24,990 nucleotides of DNA, from positions 1 to 24,990 of the forward strand of contig JAEZFL010000068.1 in assembly GCA_023417515.1 (NCBI GenBank), given 5' to 3'. The position numbers were made by a program, and so were the translations under genes. Of the stretch, positions 1 to 8,083 are shown one piece after another (position 1 is the stretch's first letter; every line of letters begins with the position of its first letter). The DNA is from Pseudomonadota bacterium (GTDB taxonomy: Bacteria > Pseudomonadota > Alphaproteobacteria > Sphingomonadales > Sphingomonadaceae). The notes under the pieces were generated by a model that saw only the letters and a list, made by a program, of their open reading frames with translations, searched no databases and was not told where the DNA came from.

Positions 1-929
1 GCTTCCTTCTGGGCCTCGGCGGCAGCTTCGGCGGCCAGCGCATCCACGCCTCCGGCCGCGGCGGCGGCAGCGGCGGCGGCAGCGAGCTCAGCCCGGTCCG
101 GCTGACCGAAGCCGCCGCGCCAGGCGATTGCGGGCTCGGCGCCGGCATAGCGCGAGCTGAACGCCGCGGGCCGGCCCCAGCCGCCCTGCCAGCGGTAGAA
201 GATGTGAGCGCCGATCTGAGTGATCTTGGCCAGCGTCGGAGCCCAATAAGGGAAGACGTAATTGGCGTGATAATGGGTGGCGAGGCCGACCGGACGGTGG
301 ACGTAGCCGCCCAGTGCCGCCTCGGCGACCGCGCGCACGCGGTTCCAGATCGCCGGGACCGGGGTGCGGCGAAGCGAACCGTCGCAGGTGAAGCTGAACT
401 GGCAGCCGGTGATTCGCTGATGGCCCTGGAAGACGACTCCGCATACCGTGTTGGGATAAGCGGGATGGCGCACTCGGTTGAGCACGACCTGGGCGACCGC
501 GCGCTGGCCGTCGACCGGCTCCAGCGCCGCCTCGTAATAGATGGCGGCGGAGAGGCAGTCGATCGAGCGCATCCGAGCGACGTCGTCATTGCTCAGGCGG
601 AAAGCGGCGGCGGCCGGGTTGGGACCGGTGGCCAGAGGCACTTCCGCATTGGCCTTCTGCGCATCCTCGGCGGACATCGGCGCGAGCGCGTTGGGATCGC
701 TCTCCGGCGCGACCGGCGACACCACCCCGGCGAGCACCGCGCGCGCCGCCACGGTCGGCACCGACGGGTCGTTGCTGCCCATGGTCAGCGAGAAAGCGGC
801 GATCGCGTAGAGTCCGAGGCCGAGCAGAAGGACCAGCCCGGCCAGCACGGCGCGCAGTCGCACCGTGCCGAGCCGCAGGAGGCCCGGCACGGCCGGAAAT
901 ACGGGTCGAGGCAAGGTCAGCGAACGCAT
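1..929 (-). CDS. SleB/CwlJ-type cell wall hydrolase, membrane-anchored (3' end outside window)
   Basis: Read by translating the minus strand from an ATG at 929, preceded by an AAGGGGA ribosome binding site; the frame stays open to base 1 (309 codons seen), so the C-terminus is missing. Residues ~25-48 form one hydrophobic segment (signal anchor), putting the rest in the periplasm. After a Pro/Ala-rich linker, residues ~125-246 carry the Hydrolase_2 (SleB) pattern: CLSAAIYYEA with the likely catalytic Glu133, then VAQVVLNRVRHPAYP and ATHYHANYVFPYWAP. The family cleaves peptidoglycan; in non-sporulating alphaproteobacteria it is thought to serve wall remodelling, which is inference here. The C-terminal tail becomes Ala-rich, with ten consecutive Ala at ~283-292. 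It is divergent from acs across a 134-base gap. Family assignment is firm, exact substrate unknown. Confidence 0.9.
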   Translation of the reverse strand, partial: MRSLTLPRPVFPAVPGLLRLGTVRLRAVLAGLVLLLGLGLYAIAAFSLTMGSNDPSVPTVAARAVLAGVVSPVAPESDPNALAPMSAEDAQKANAEVPLATGPNPAAAAFRLSNDDVARMRSIDCLSAAIYYEAALEPVDGQRAVAQVVLNRVRHPAYPNTVCGVVFQGHQRITGCQFSFTCDGSLRRTPVPAIWNRVRAVAEAALGGYVHRPVGLATHYHANYVFPYWAPTLAKITQIGAHIFYRWQGGWGRPAAFSSRYAGAEPAIAWRGGFGQPDRAELAAAAAAAAAAGGVDALAAEAAAEAQKE

Positions 930-955
930 GGGATAAGGTCCCCTTCATACTCCAT

Positions 956-983
956 CAGGTGTATTAGTACAACCCAACACCTG
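956..983. promoter_or_regulatory. Dyad in the divergent hydrolase/acs gap
   Basis: CAGGTGT at 956-962 and ACACCTG at 977-983 are perfect inverted repeats whose starts lie 21 bases apart, two helical turns. A smaller dyad, TGTA-N4-TACA, sits inside at 960-971. The stretch is AT-richer than its surroundings and lies in the only gap available for promoters of both divergent genes, so an operator is plausible. I could not define convincing -35/-10 boxes, and no regulator is identified. Confidence 0.3.
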
Positions 984-1031
984 TACCGATCGCGGCGATC
1001 CGTCTGGCCTAGGGCGCGTCAGGCCGCTAAT

Positions 1032-1055
1032 CGTCTCCGTAGAGACGTGGAGACG
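1032..1055 (+). promoter_or_regulatory. Leader inverted repeats overlapping the acs ribosome binding site
   Basis: CGTCTC at 1032-1037 can pair with GAGACG at 1042-1047 (4-base loop). Alternatively CGTCTCC at 1032-1038 can pair with GGAGACG at 1049-1055, which contains the best Shine-Dalgarno candidate (GGAG, 1049-1052) for the ATG at 1064. The two pairings exclude each other. Seen directly in sequence; regulation of translation is inference. Confidence 0.3.
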
Positions 1056-1063
1056 GATCCCCG

Positions 1064-2992
<1,929 letters not shown>

Positions 2993-2995
2993 GCG

Positions 2996-3199
2996 TCAGG
3001 AGTCGCGGTCGGAGTCCGGAGTCTGCATCGGCAGGCTCCAGCGGATCTGCTCGCGCAGGCGCGCCTCGGTCTCCAGGTCGCCGATCTGCTGGGCATAAGC
3101 GCGGCGCCGGAGCAGGCGATTCAGCACCGCCGCCCGCGAATGCGGGGCCGCTCGGGCTTTCGCCATTGCCTGGGAAAGATCGACGGGACGCCTGGCCAT
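2996..3199 (-). CDS. Small hypothetical protein (67 aa)
   Basis: I do not recognise this protein. It fills the gap between acs and glk on the opposite strand, from ATG 3199 to a TGA at 2996. Codon third positions are strongly GC-rich, as in neighbouring genes, and it overlaps no other coding frame, which favours a real gene. The protein is basic and predicted helical (RAAVLNRLLRRRAYAQQIGDL then ETEARLREQIRW), has no signal peptide, Cys pair or membrane segment, and ends in an acidic/polar tail. The ribosome binding site is weak (CGGGG). It could be a small nucleic-acid-binding or structural protein, but nothing shows this. Confidence 0.55.
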   Translation of the reverse strand: MARRPVDLSQAMAKARAAPHSRAAVLNRLLRRRAYAQQIGDLETEARLREQIRWSLPMQTPDSDRDS

Positions 3200-3259
3200 G
3201 GACCCCGATAGACGAAAGACGATTAAAGAGGCGTTAGGCTAGTTGGGGCGGAACCGAGA

Positions 3260-4219
3260 ATGAGGATCGTGGCGGGCGACATCGGCGGGACCCATGCGCG
3301 CTTCGCGATCGCCGAGCTGATGCCCGGCGCGCCGCCGCTGCTAGGACCGATGCACAAATACCGCACCCGCGAGCATGCCGATTTCGGCTCGGCTTGGGCG
3401 GCATTCCAGCGCGATAATGGCGGCGAATTGCCGGACGCGGCGGCGCTTGCCGTTGCCATCGCGATCGAGGGCGAGGTGCTGCGCTTCCCGAACAATGACT
3501 GGGCGCTCGACCGGCGCACGCTTGCCGCGGAATTGGGCCTGAACCGGCTGGTCCTGCTCAACGATTTCGGCGCGGTCGCGCATGCAGTCTCGGCGCTCGG
3601 AACGGATTCCTTCGAGGCGCTCGGCGGACCCGAGGCGCAGCCCGAAGCCGAAGGTGTGACGACGGTAATTGGTCCAGGCACCGGCCTCGGCGTCGCGGCC
3701 TTCCTGCGCCGCGGCGGCCGAGTGGAAGTGGTCGAGACCGAAGCGGCGCACATGGCCTTCGCACCGCAGACCCTGGAGGAAGAGGCGGTCGAGCGGGTGG
3801 TGCGGGCGCGCTATGGCCGTTGCTCGGTGGAGCGGGTGGTGTCGGGTCCGGGCCTTGTCGAGATCTACGCGATGCTCGGCGGAGGCGAGTGGGACGTGCT
3901 CGACGCCGGCACCCTGTGGGGCGCGGCGATCGACGGCAGCGATCCGCTCGCGGCGCGGGCGCTCGACCTGCTCGTTGCCAGCTTCGGCGCGGCGGCGGGC
4001 GACATCTGCCTCGCCCACGGATCGATGCGGGTCGTCGTCACCGGCGGCCTCGCCAACCGGATGAAGGCGCGGCTGGCGACGCCGCTGTTCCACGAGCCGT
4101 TCTGCGCCAAGGGCCGCTACCGGCCGCGCATGGAGCGCGTGCCGGTGCAGCTGTGCACCTATGCAGAGCCCGGCCTGCTCGGCGCCGCCGTCGCCTTCCA
4201 GCGCAGCAGCGGCGCCTGA
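3260..4219 (+). CDS. glk: Glucokinase (Glk family)
   Basis: A 319-residue cytoplasmic kinase that phosphorylates glucose with ATP to glucose 6-phosphate. It belongs to the Glk (not ROK) group: the phosphate-1 ATP motif GDIGGTHARFA is at 6-16, the catalytic-base motif LLNDFGAVAHA contains Asp102, and GPGTGLG lies at 138-144. The motif TEAAHMAFAPQTLEEE matches the EGGHxxFAP sugar-binding segment with changes (Gly-Gly to Ala-Ala), a mild divergence. The gene stands alone: in many sphingomonads glk is grouped with zwf, edd and pgl, none of which is here. It ends 9 bases from the convergent SDR gene, leaving no room for a terminator. A near-match to a CtrA-type site (TTAA-N7-TTAG) lies at 3223-3237 upstream. 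Confidence 0.95.
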   Translation: MRIVAGDIGGTHARFAIAELMPGAPPLLGPMHKYRTREHADFGSAWAAFQRDNGGELPDAAALAVAIAIEGEVLRFPNNDWALDRRTLAAELGLNRLVLLNDFGAVAHAVSALGTDSFEALGGPEAQPEAEGVTTVIGPGTGLGVAAFLRRGGRVEVVETEAAHMAFAPQTLEEEAVERVVRARYGRCSVERVVSGPGLVEIYAMLGGGEWDVLDAGTLWGAAIDGSDPLAARALDLLVASFGAAAGDICLAHGSMRVVVTGGLANRMKARLATPLFHEPFCAKGRYRPRMERVPVQLCTYAEPGLLGAAVAFQRSSGA

Positions 4220-4228
4220 TCGCTCAGC

Positions 4229-5011
4229 TCAGCGCGGCGCCATTCGGATGCCGCCGTCGAGGCGGACATATTCGGCGTTGAGATAGACGGTCTCGGCCAT
4301 GAACAGGGCGAGTCTGGCATATTCCTCGGCCTGGCCGAGGCGCTTGGGGAACGGCACCTGGGCGCCGAGCGCGTCCTGCACCTTCGCGGGCATCATCGCG
4401 ACCATCGGAGTCTTGAACACGCCGGGGAGGATGGTGTTGACTCGAATGCCCTCGTTCATGAGGTCGCGGGCGATCGGAAGCGCCATTCCCAGAACGCCTG
4501 CCTTGGACGCGCTGTAGGCGGCCTGGCCAATCTGGCCGTCCTGGGCTGCGACGGACGCGGTGTTGATGATGCAACCCTTCTCGCCGTCCGCGAGCGCCTC
4601 GAGATCGGCCATTCCGGCGGCGCTCGCGGCGATGCAGCGGAAGGTACCGATCAGGTTGATCTGGATGGCGAGCTCGAACTGGTGGATCGGGTAGCGCTTG
4701 ACCGCTCCGGTCTCCTTGTCGCGGCCGACCGTCTTCATCGCATTGGCGACCCCGGCGCAATTGACCAGGATGCGCTCCTGGCCATGCGCGGCGCGGGCCT
4801 TGGCGAAACCGGCATCGACCGCCTCGTCGGAGGTGACGTCGACCTGGCAGTAGATTCCGCTGATCTCGCCGGCGACCTTCTCGCCCTTGTCGGAATCTCG
4901 GTCGAAGATGGCGACCTTGACGCCGCGCTCGGCGAGCGCCCGGGCGGTGGCCTCGCCGAGGCCTGAGGCGCCACCGGTGACCACGGCGGCGATGTCGGAA
5001 TTGAGCTGCAT
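4229..5011 (-). CDS. SDR-family dehydrogenase, HSD17B10 / 3-hydroxyacyl-CoA dehydrogenase type 2-like
   Basis: A 260-residue classical short-chain dehydrogenase. The Rossmann motif TGGASGLG is at 12-19, with Asp37 after strand 2 (NAD preference), NCAG at 84-87, Asn119, and the Ser153/Tyr166/Lys170 catalytic set in INTASVAAQDGQ and YSASK. The segment INTASVAAQDGQ...GQAAYSASKAGVLGM...ARDL closely resembles the SDR5C group (HSD17B10), which oxidises 3-hydroxyacyl-CoAs in fatty-acid and branched-chain degradation; the exact substrate is inferred. The start at 5011 has a strong GGGAGGA site. It is the last of three same-strand genes with the exported protein and the PYROXD2-like oxidase, 55 bases after the former. 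Confidence 0.9.
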   Translation of the reverse strand: MQLNSDIAAVVTGGASGLGEATARALAERGVKVAIFDRDSDKGEKVAGEISGIYCQVDVTSDEAVDAGFAKARAAHGQERILVNCAGVANAMKTVGRDKETGAVKRYPIHQFELAIQINLIGTFRCIAASAAGMADLEALADGEKGCIINTASVAAQDGQIGQAAYSASKAGVLGMALPIARDLMNEGIRVNTILPGVFKTPMVAMMPAKVQDALGAQVPFPKRLGQAEEYARLALFMAETVYLNAEYVRLDGGIRMAPR

Positions 5012-5066
5012 GGACGTGTCCTCCCTTTGCGCGGCTCCCTAGAGCCAGGAAGGACTGCCCGGCAAG

Positions 5067-5426
5067 CTAGTCGAAGCTGATCCGCACTCCGGCGCCGGCG
5101 ATGGCGCGGTTCTCGCGCTCCATCAGATTGTCGCGGACCCGCTCCATGTTGCTGCGGCGGCGCGGCAGATCGCCGATTCGGAAGCGGCCGATCGCCACCA
5201 CGGCATTGTCGTCGACATCCCAGCTTTCGAGGAAGCCCGTGCTCACAGGCTGGGCCGGTTCCTCGAGCGGGCGCAAGCGGAGGCCTTCGTCCGGCTGCCC
5301 GGCGGGCATGTGGCGGAGGTCGAAGGCGGCGGGCGCCTGGGCGCGGCGATTCTGTGCATCGGCCGGATGGGCCAAGACCAACAGACACGGGATCGCCATC
5401 GCCGCTGCAACGCGACGTGCGTTCAT
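5067..5426 (-). CDS. Small exported protein of unknown function (119 aa)
   Basis: The start is placed at ATG 5426 because it follows a good AGGGGTGA site and opens a typical Sec signal peptide (NARR, hydrophobic core, AHPADA cleavage, mature end QNRR...). The frame extends upstream to 5480 without such support. The mature part of about 95 residues is polar and Arg-rich, with a Pro-rich stretch (LRPLEEPAQP), a predicted beta segment (AVVAIGRFRIGD) and a charged helix (RRRSNMERVRDNLMERENR). I recognise no domain. It probably acts in the periplasm. It sits 64 bases after the PYROXD2-like oxidase and 55 before the SDR gene on the same strand, so it is probably co-transcribed; no functional link is shown. 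Confidence 0.75.
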   Translation of the reverse strand: MNARRVAAAMAIPCLLVLAHPADAQNRRAQAPAAFDLRHMPAGQPDEGLRLRPLEEPAQPVSTGFLESWDVDDNAVVAIGRFRIGDLPRRRSNMERVRDNLMERENRAIAGAGVRISFD

Positions 5427-5490
5427 TTCATCACCCCTGTCGTAACCTGAACTTGGTGAGCACAAGCGGTCAGGGGCCATGGAAGTTCCC

Positions 5491-7092
5491 TCAGTTGCGC
5501 CGCCGCAACGAGCGGCGGTCGCTCATTATGGCACGGGCGGCGTTGTGGCCGGGGGCTCCGGTCACTCCGCCGCCGGGATGGGCGCCGGAGCCGCACAGAT
5601 AGAGACCCTTGAGCGGCATCCGGTAATCGGCAGCCCCAAGCGTCGGCCGGTTGGAGAAAAGCTGGTCGAGGCTCATCCGGCCGTGGAAGATGTCGCCGCC
5701 GATCAGGCCGAAGCGGCGTTCCAGGTCGAGCGGCGACAGCGCGAGCCGGCCGACCACGGACGCCGCGAAGCCGGGCGCGTAACGGTCGACATGGGCGATG
5801 ATCGCGCCCGCGACCTTGTCGCGACTGGAGTCCCAGCCGCCCGGAAGCTCGTAGCGGAAATGCTGGCAGAACAGGCTTGCGACATGGGCGCCCTTCGGCG
5901 CGAGGCTGTCGTCGAGGGTCGAGGGGATCAGCATCTCGACGATCGGCTCGGCCGACCAGCCGTCGCGGCGCGCATCCATATAGGCGCGGTCCATATAGTC
6001 GAGCGACGGCGCAATGATGATCCCGGCGGTCAAGTGATCGCCCGGCTCGGGAAGCGAGGTGAAGCGCGGAAGCTCCGAGAGCGCCACGTTCATCCGGAAG
6101 GTTGCGGACTCGCTCTTCCAATGGGCCATTCGGGTGGCGGCATCCTCCGGCACCGCGCCTTCGGGCAGAAGCTTGGTGAACAGCAATTTGGGGTGGACGC
6201 CCGCCGCCACGGCCCTGGCGCGATAGGTCGTGCCGTTGGCGACGACTCCGGCCGCCCTCCCCTTCTCGACGATCACTTCGGAGACCGGGGCGCCGGTGAC
6301 GATCTCGACGCCCTTCTCGCGGCACGCCCTGGCCATCGCCTGGGTGATCGCGCCCATGCCGCCGATGGCGTGCCCCCAGGCGCCCGGGACCCCGGCCGCC
6401 TCGCCGAAGACGTGGTGGAGAAGGACATAGGCCGAGCCCGGGGTCCACGGGCTTCCGAAATTGCCGACCACGCCGTCGAACCCGAACAAGGCCTGGACCA
6501 GCTCGGTGCTGAAATAGCGCTCCAGCACCTCGGCCGCCGGCTTGGTGAAGAAGTCGACGAGGTGGCGCTGCTCCTCGAGCGGCAGCCGCCCGACGCCGCG
6601 GCCCAGCGAAGCGAGCGCGATGAGGTCGCCGAGGCCCCCGCCGGCGTTCGGCGGTGCCCGCAGCAGCCACTGGCGAAGCACGCCGACCACCGAATCGAGA
6701 GCGGCGACATAGGCGTCGTAATTGGCGGCATCGGCCGGCGAGTGGCGCGCGATCTCGCGCTTGGTGAGGCCGCCGCGGCCGCCGAGCAGATAGTCGCCGC
6801 CTGTCGTGGGCAGGAAATTGTCGACCTTGCGAAGCACGACGCGGAGGCCGTGGCGTTCCAGGTCCATGTCTCGGATCACCTGCGGCTGGAGCAGGCTCAC
6901 CGTGTAGCTCGCCGTCGAGTTGCGGAAGCCGGGCGCGAACTCCTCGGTCACCGCGGCGCCGCCGATCACGTCGCGCGCCTCGATCACCGTCACCTTCATG
7001 TCCGCGGCGGCGAGATAGTAGGCGCAGACGAGCCCGTTATGGCCCGCGCCGACGATGACGACGTCGGCCGAGTCGCCCCCGATTCGGCTCAT
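5491..7092 (-). CDS. FAD-dependent oxidoreductase, PYROXD2 / phytoene-desaturase-like
   Basis: A 533-residue flavoprotein. The dinucleotide-binding motif VIVGAGHNGLVCAYYLA lies near the N-terminus (residues ~12-28), followed by VIEARDVIGGAAVTEEFAPGF. The C-terminal FAD-closing motif YLCGSGAHPGGGVTGAPGHN is typical of the carotenoid desaturase/PYROXD2 superfamily. The middle matches the PYROXD2 branch rather than true CrtI (no crt genes nearby; GGMGAITQAMARACREKG). Bacterial members are largely uncharacterised, so the substrate is unknown. No signal peptide or membrane segment is seen. The ribosome binding site before ATG 7092 is weak (GCGGGG). It is first of a likely three-gene unit with the exported protein and the SDR dehydrogenase, suggesting a hydrophobic or acyl substrate (inference). 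Confidence 0.9.
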   Translation of the reverse strand: MSRIGGDSADVVIVGAGHNGLVCAYYLAAADMKVTVIEARDVIGGAAVTEEFAPGFRNSTASYTVSLLQPQVIRDMDLERHGLRVVLRKVDNFLPTTGGDYLLGGRGGLTKREIARHSPADAANYDAYVAALDSVVGVLRQWLLRAPPNAGGGLGDLIALASLGRGVGRLPLEEQRHLVDFFTKPAAEVLERYFSTELVQALFGFDGVVGNFGSPWTPGSAYVLLHHVFGEAAGVPGAWGHAIGGMGAITQAMARACREKGVEIVTGAPVSEVIVEKGRAAGVVANGTTYRARAVAAGVHPKLLFTKLLPEGAVPEDAATRMAHWKSESATFRMNVALSELPRFTSLPEPGDHLTAGIIIAPSLDYMDRAYMDARRDGWSAEPIVEMLIPSTLDDSLAPKGAHVASLFCQHFRYELPGGWDSSRDKVAGAIIAHVDRYAPGFAASVVGRLALSPLDLERRFGLIGGDIFHGRMSLDQLFSNRPTLGAADYRMPLKGLYLCGSGAHPGGGVTGAPGHNAARAIMSDRRSLRRRN

Positions 7093-7404
7093 CGAAAGGC
7101 CCCGCCGGACGCCCGATGGTCACCGATGTTCGCAGTGGCCATGGAGCTATTGATCGATCCGGATGAGGCGGCCCCTTGTGGCAGGCAGGGAGCGATGGCG
7201 CGTGGCGAAAAACGAGAAGTCACGCGCCGACGGTGGCAGGCGAAATCCTATTTTGGAAGGGGTGGCGGCGCCGCAATGTTTGCGGATCGTGCGCCGAAGG
7301 CGTATTTGAAGCCGAGCTGCGGTTCGTTTCGGACGTAAGCTGCGGGGACGCGCCTCCGGGGCGGAGCATCGCGGCATCGCAGTCATTCCGCGACCTCGTG
7401 GCCC
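7093..7404. other. Intergenic stretch without a supported gene
   Basis: About 310 bases upstream of the PYROXD2-like gene. Open frames on both strands here have unusual composition and run into the adjacent repeat, so I do not call them genes. The only structure seen is a 15-base dyad, CCGCAA-TGT-TTGCGG at 7271-7285, which could be an operator or small hairpin. The promoter for the minus-strand gene group should lie here, but I cannot place it. Confidence 0.5.
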
Positions 7405-7489
7405 GTCATGCCGGACTTGATCCGGTATCCACCTTCTCCTTCAGACTCCGGCCTGAAGAAGGTGGACCCCGGATCAAGTGCGGGGTGAC
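7405..7489. repeat. Paired-hairpin palindromic repeat, copy 1
   Basis: Two ~32-base arms (7405-7436 and 7458-7489) are imperfect inverted repeats of one another around a spacer that itself holds CTTCAG/CTGAAG. Each arm also folds alone: arm 1 pairs ATGCCGGA with TCCGGTAT (one G-T wobble) around CTTGA; arm 2 pairs ACCCCG with CGGGGT. The sequence is clearly related to the copy at 17432-17515. It lies directly after the stop of the Lrp gene at 7492 on the minus strand. It resembles REP/BIME-type elements; no transposase is nearby. Confidence 0.8.
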
Positions 7490-7491
7490 GA

Positions 7492-7971
7492 TCATGGATC
7501 GCGGGTCTCCATCGGGAAGGCCAGGGTCGCCTTCACCCTTTTCTTGACGAAGCTTGTCTCGAAGCGGCGGACGGCGGGGTGCTCGGCGAGGGTGGAATCG
7601 GCGAAGTCGTTGTAGGCGGCCATGTCGGGGGCGACGACCAGCAACAGGATGTCGAAGGTGCCGGCGATGTCGAGCAGGAGCTGGACGTTGGGGCTGGCGG
7701 CGAGGCGGCGGCGCAGACGGTCGCCTTCCTGGGGGGCGTGGCGCTCGAGCTGGATGTGGACGATGGCGGAAAGCGGCTGGCCGGCGGCTCGGTCGGAGAG
7801 GATGGCGACGTCGGCGGCGATCGCGCCGCTGGCGCGAAGGCGGCGGACACGTCGGGCGATCGCCGAGGGGGAGCGGCCGACCTGCTCGGCGAGCCGGTCG
7901 GCGGTCTGGAGATTGTCGCGCTGAAGCGCGGCGAGCAATTGGCGGTCGAGCGCGTCCAGTGTTTGCCGCAT
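7492..7971 (-). CDS. Lrp/AsnC-family transcriptional regulator
   Basis: A 159-residue DNA-binding regulator, normal family length. The frame extends upstream to 8157, but the start at ATG 7971 is chosen because MRQTLDALDRQLLAALQRDN is the standard Lrp N-terminus and GGAAG lies 8 bases upstream. Residues ~22-45 form the helix-turn-helix (TADRLAEQVGRSPSAIARRVRRL); residues ~65-145 form the RAM/AsnC effector domain (LSAIVHIQLER..., NVQLLLDIAGTFDILLLVVAPDM), ending ...VKKRVKATLAFPM. It is divergent from the S41 peptidase gene across a 112-base gap holding two dyads, so self-regulation and control of the peptidase are plausible. The effector, usually an amino acid in this family, is unknown. Confidence 0.93.
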   Translation of the reverse strand: MRQTLDALDRQLLAALQRDNLQTADRLAEQVGRSPSAIARRVRRLRASGAIAADVAILSDRAAGQPLSAIVHIQLERHAPQEGDRLRRRLAASPNVQLLLDIAGTFDILLLVVAPDMAAYNDFADSTLAEHPAVRRFETSFVKKRVKATLAFPMETRDP

Positions 7972-7993
7972 GGCGCCGCTTCCGTCCCTTGCA

Positions 7994-8034
7994 TGCCAGA
8001 AATTGGCAAGCTTCCGCTGCTGTTTGCCGCAAAC
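7994..8034. promoter_or_regulatory. Two dyads between the Lrp-type regulator and the S41 peptidase
   Basis: Dyad 1 is TGCCA-GAAAT-TGGCA at 7994-8008, extending with one mismatch to 7991-8011; its 15-base size suits an Lrp-family site. Dyad 2 is the perfect 13-base palindrome GTTTGCCGCAAAC at 8022-8034. Their centres are 27 bases apart. Both sit in the only gap shared by the two divergent genes. Binding by the adjacent regulator is inferred from position only. Confidence 0.4.
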
Positions 8035-8083
8035 CGGCGCACTCCCCAAGGGATAAGGCGGCAGGGAAAGGGGAGTTTTTCCG

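Noticed and set aside
938..975. Possible minus-strand promoter TTGTAC-N17-TATGAA before the SleB-like gene
   Set aside because: The -10 would put the transcript start within the ribosome binding site, which is not workable for a leadered message.
3223..3237. CtrA-like site TTAA-N7-TTAG upstream of glk
   Set aside because: One mismatch to the full site, a single occurrence and no cell-cycle gene nearby; chance is likely, so it is only mentioned in the glk entry.
5479..7338. Open frame of 619 codons on the plus strand, antisense to the PYROXD2-like gene
   Set aside because: Shadow of a well-supported minus-strand flavoprotein; composition biased and no motif.
7147..7386. Minus-strand frame of 79 codons upstream of the repeat
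   Set aside because: No ribosome binding site, Arg-rich low-complexity product and no recognisable feature.
7176..7547. Plus-strand frame of 123 codons across the intergenic gap and repeat
   Set aside because: It runs through the paired-hairpin repeat (giving RHAGLDPVSTFSF, a typical repeat translation) and into the antisense of the Lrp gene.
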